A stretch of DNA of 8,127 nucleotides from Chloroflexota bacterium (GTDB taxonomy: Bacteria > Chloroflexota > Anaerolineae > Promineifilales > Promineifilaceae). The notes under the pieces were generated by a model, which was not told the origin of the DNA, made no database searches, and was given only the letters and a program-made list of their open reading frames with translations. Positions 6,861 through 8,127 of this stretch are shown piece by piece (the first letter of the stretch is position 1; each line of letters begins with the position of its first letter). Where the stretch lies: positions 1 through 8,127 of the forward strand of contig JAUVOB010000043.1 in NCBI GenBank assembly GCA_030599405.1, read 5' to 3'. A program made the position numbers and the translations under genes.

Positions 6861-8127
6861 CAAGGTATTTGACGTCGCGGAGATGGTAGCCGCGGAAAGA
6901 GCTTCCGATGCCGCGGGTAACAGTTACGATGAGATGATGGAGAAAGCCGGCAAGGCCATAGCTGATGCCGCCATCAATCGCTATCCCGTCACCGGTCGCA
7001 AAGTGACGATCCTGGTCGGTCCGGGAAACAACGGTGGTGACGGGCTTGTGGCCGGCCGTTTCCTGGCCAAGGCAGGAGCCGATGTGAGTTTCTACATGTA
7101 CCGGGCCAGAGATCCGGAAGAGGATCAGAATCTAGCCCTTGTCCACGAGATGAACCTGCCAGTTATCCTCGCCGATTTTGACCAACGCTATAGAGCACTC
7201 CGTGCCCGTCTCAACATTACGGATATCCTGATCGATGGATTGCTTGGAACCGGTGTAACGCGGCCAATCGAAGGCGATCTAGCTAAGCTGATGAAGCAGG
7301 TGAAATCCGCGCTCGCGGAGAGGTCGAGGAGGTTGGATGAACAAAACCGAACGCGGTTGGTCTCTGTTACACAGATCGGATCCGATCCTGGCCAGAATGC
7401 AGGCGTTACCGCGAATTCCCAGTCGTTCCGCGATAACATGCCTACCCTCACGGGGCGGCCGATCGTTATCGCCGTTGACTGTCCAAGTGGACTGAACTGC
7501 GATTCTGGCGGGCTAGATCCGCTGGCGATCGACGCTGATGTGACGGTAACCTTTGCCGGACCCAAACGCGGTCACTTTATCTTCCCCGGAGCCAGCGCCT
7601 GCGGAGAGCTGGTCGTCGCCGATATCGACATCAGTCTGGACTTGCCCGAGGTGGAGTCCGTCTCCGTGGAACTGGCGACGGCTGAGGTGGCAGGTAATCT
7701 GCTGCCTGATAGACAAGCGGAGGGACACAAAGGGACTTTCGGTTGGGTGCTGATCGCCGCCGGTTCGTCCAGGTACTGGGGGGCGGCTGCCCTTGCCGGC
7801 CGTGCCGCCTACCGCGCAGGCTCTGGATTGGTTGCGCTGGCGGTCCCGTCCCTGATCCTTCCGTCGATAGCAGCCCAGTTACCCGAAGCAACCTACCCCA
7901 CGATCACAGACCAGTCCGTGCTTGGCGAACGAGCCGCGGTTGAAATCCTTAGCGAAATCAAGATTTTCAAGGCGATGTTAGTGGGACCCGGCCTTTATAA
8001 TGCGAAGCCTTTCGTGAGTAAACTTCTGGAGAGCAAAGCCAATTTACCGCCCTTAGTATTTGATGCCGATGGCCTTAATATTCTGGCTTCCATGCCCGGT
8101 TGGCCGTTGCTTCTACCATCACAGACG
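6856..8127 (+). CDS. nnr: Bifunctional NAD(P)H-hydrate epimerase / ADP-dependent NAD(P)H-hydrate dehydratase, 3' end missing
   Basis: The frame stays open for 424 codons to the last base, so the C-terminus lies beyond the window. The N-terminal half is the epimerase (YjeF_N/NnrE): S-Y-x-x-M-M-E-K-A-G (23-32), G-P-G-N-N-G-G-D-G (55-63), D-G-L-L-G-T-G (127-133), D-C-P-S-G-L (208-213) and T-F-A-G-P-K-R-G (232-239). The second half begins the dehydratase (NnrD/YjeF_C): H-K-G-T-F-G (291-296), A-G-S-S-R-Y-W-G-A-A (301-310), G-P-G-L (377-380) and D-A-D-G-L-N (403-408). The fused enzyme repairs hydrated NADH and NADPH in the cytoplasm: the epimerase interconverts R and S hydrates and the dehydratase restores the cofactor using ADP. 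About 40 extra residues (roughly 150-200), rich in charged and polar residues, lie between the D-G-L-L-G-T-G and D-C-P-S-G blocks. The last active-site block of the dehydratase (N-x-x-G-x-x-D) is not in view. Start ATG 6856 has a good Shine-Dalgarno sequence. Confidence 0.93.
   Translation, partial: MIKVFDVAEMVAAERASDAAGNSYDEMMEKAGKAIADAAINRYPVTGRKVTILVGPGNNGGDGLVAGRFLAKAGADVSFYMYRARDPEEDQNLALVHEMNLPVILADFDQRYRALRARLNITDILIDGLLGTGVTRPIEGDLAKLMKQVKSALAERSRRLDEQNRTRLVSVTQIGSDPGQNAGVTANSQSFRDNMPTLTGRPIVIAVDCPSGLNCDSGGLDPLAIDADVTVTFAGPKRGHFIFPGASACGELVVADIDISLDLPEVESVSVELATAEVAGNLLPDRQAEGHKGTFGWVLIAAGSSRYWGAAALAGRAAYRAGSGLVALAVPSLILPSIAAQLPEATYPTITDQSVLGERAAVEILSEIKIFKAMLVGPGLYNAKPFVSKLLESKANLPPLVFDADGLNILASMPGWPLLLPSQT

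Noticed and set aside
7188..7565. A 125-codon open frame on the - strand
   Set aside because: It is antisense to the epimerase domain, whose motifs are clear and continuous through this stretch, and its product resembles nothing I know.

Overview
The window holds five genes and one probable gene remnant, all on the + strand. It looks like bacterial chromosome of moderate G+C, most likely Chloroflexota (Anaerolineae-like). That placement is inference. It rests on the style of the NAD(P)H-hydrate repair enzyme (a G-x-S-Y-x-x-M-M-E-x-A-G opening), on large multi-pass sugar transferases with a shared beta-rich tail, and on a fragment resembling the N-terminus of SARP/BTAD-type regulators. No rRNA, tRNA, CRISPR array or insertion sequence was seen.

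Layout. Positions 1-240 are the 3' end of a DedA-family membrane protein, closed by a clear intrinsic terminator (271-317). After a spacer with no convincing promoter comes a membrane-anchored alpha/beta hydrolase (470-1717) with an intact Ser-Asp-His triad. The 188 bases after it (1718-1905) hold no recognisable gene, but end in an extended -10 promoter almost touching the next ATG. That promoter reads a 101-codon frame (1906-2211) resembling the DNA-binding head of a SARP regulator whose body is gone. Its stop codon overlaps the GTG start of a DUF2723/GT117-type membrane glycosyltransferase (2208-4151). After 124 bases comes a second, different GT-C-like membrane protein (4276-6789). After 66 more comes a bifunctional NAD(P)H-hydrate epimerase/dehydratase (6856 to the window end, 3' end missing).

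How they fit together. The two membrane transferase-like proteins are the core. They differ in their membrane parts but carry the same kind of C-terminal beta-rich domain, with residues at matching spacing, which suggests related work on the outer face of the membrane (transfer of sugars from a lipid carrier to protein or envelope glycan). The SARP-like fragment sits where a regulator or leader cistron would sit and is probably transcribed and translated together with the first transferase. The DedA protein, hydrolase and metabolite-repair enzyme look like ordinary neighbours with no evident link to the glycosylation pair.

I found no clear new defence or mobile system. The points most worth a second look are the truncated regulator with a live-looking promoter and translational coupling to a glycosyltransferase, and the shared tail domain of the two transferases.
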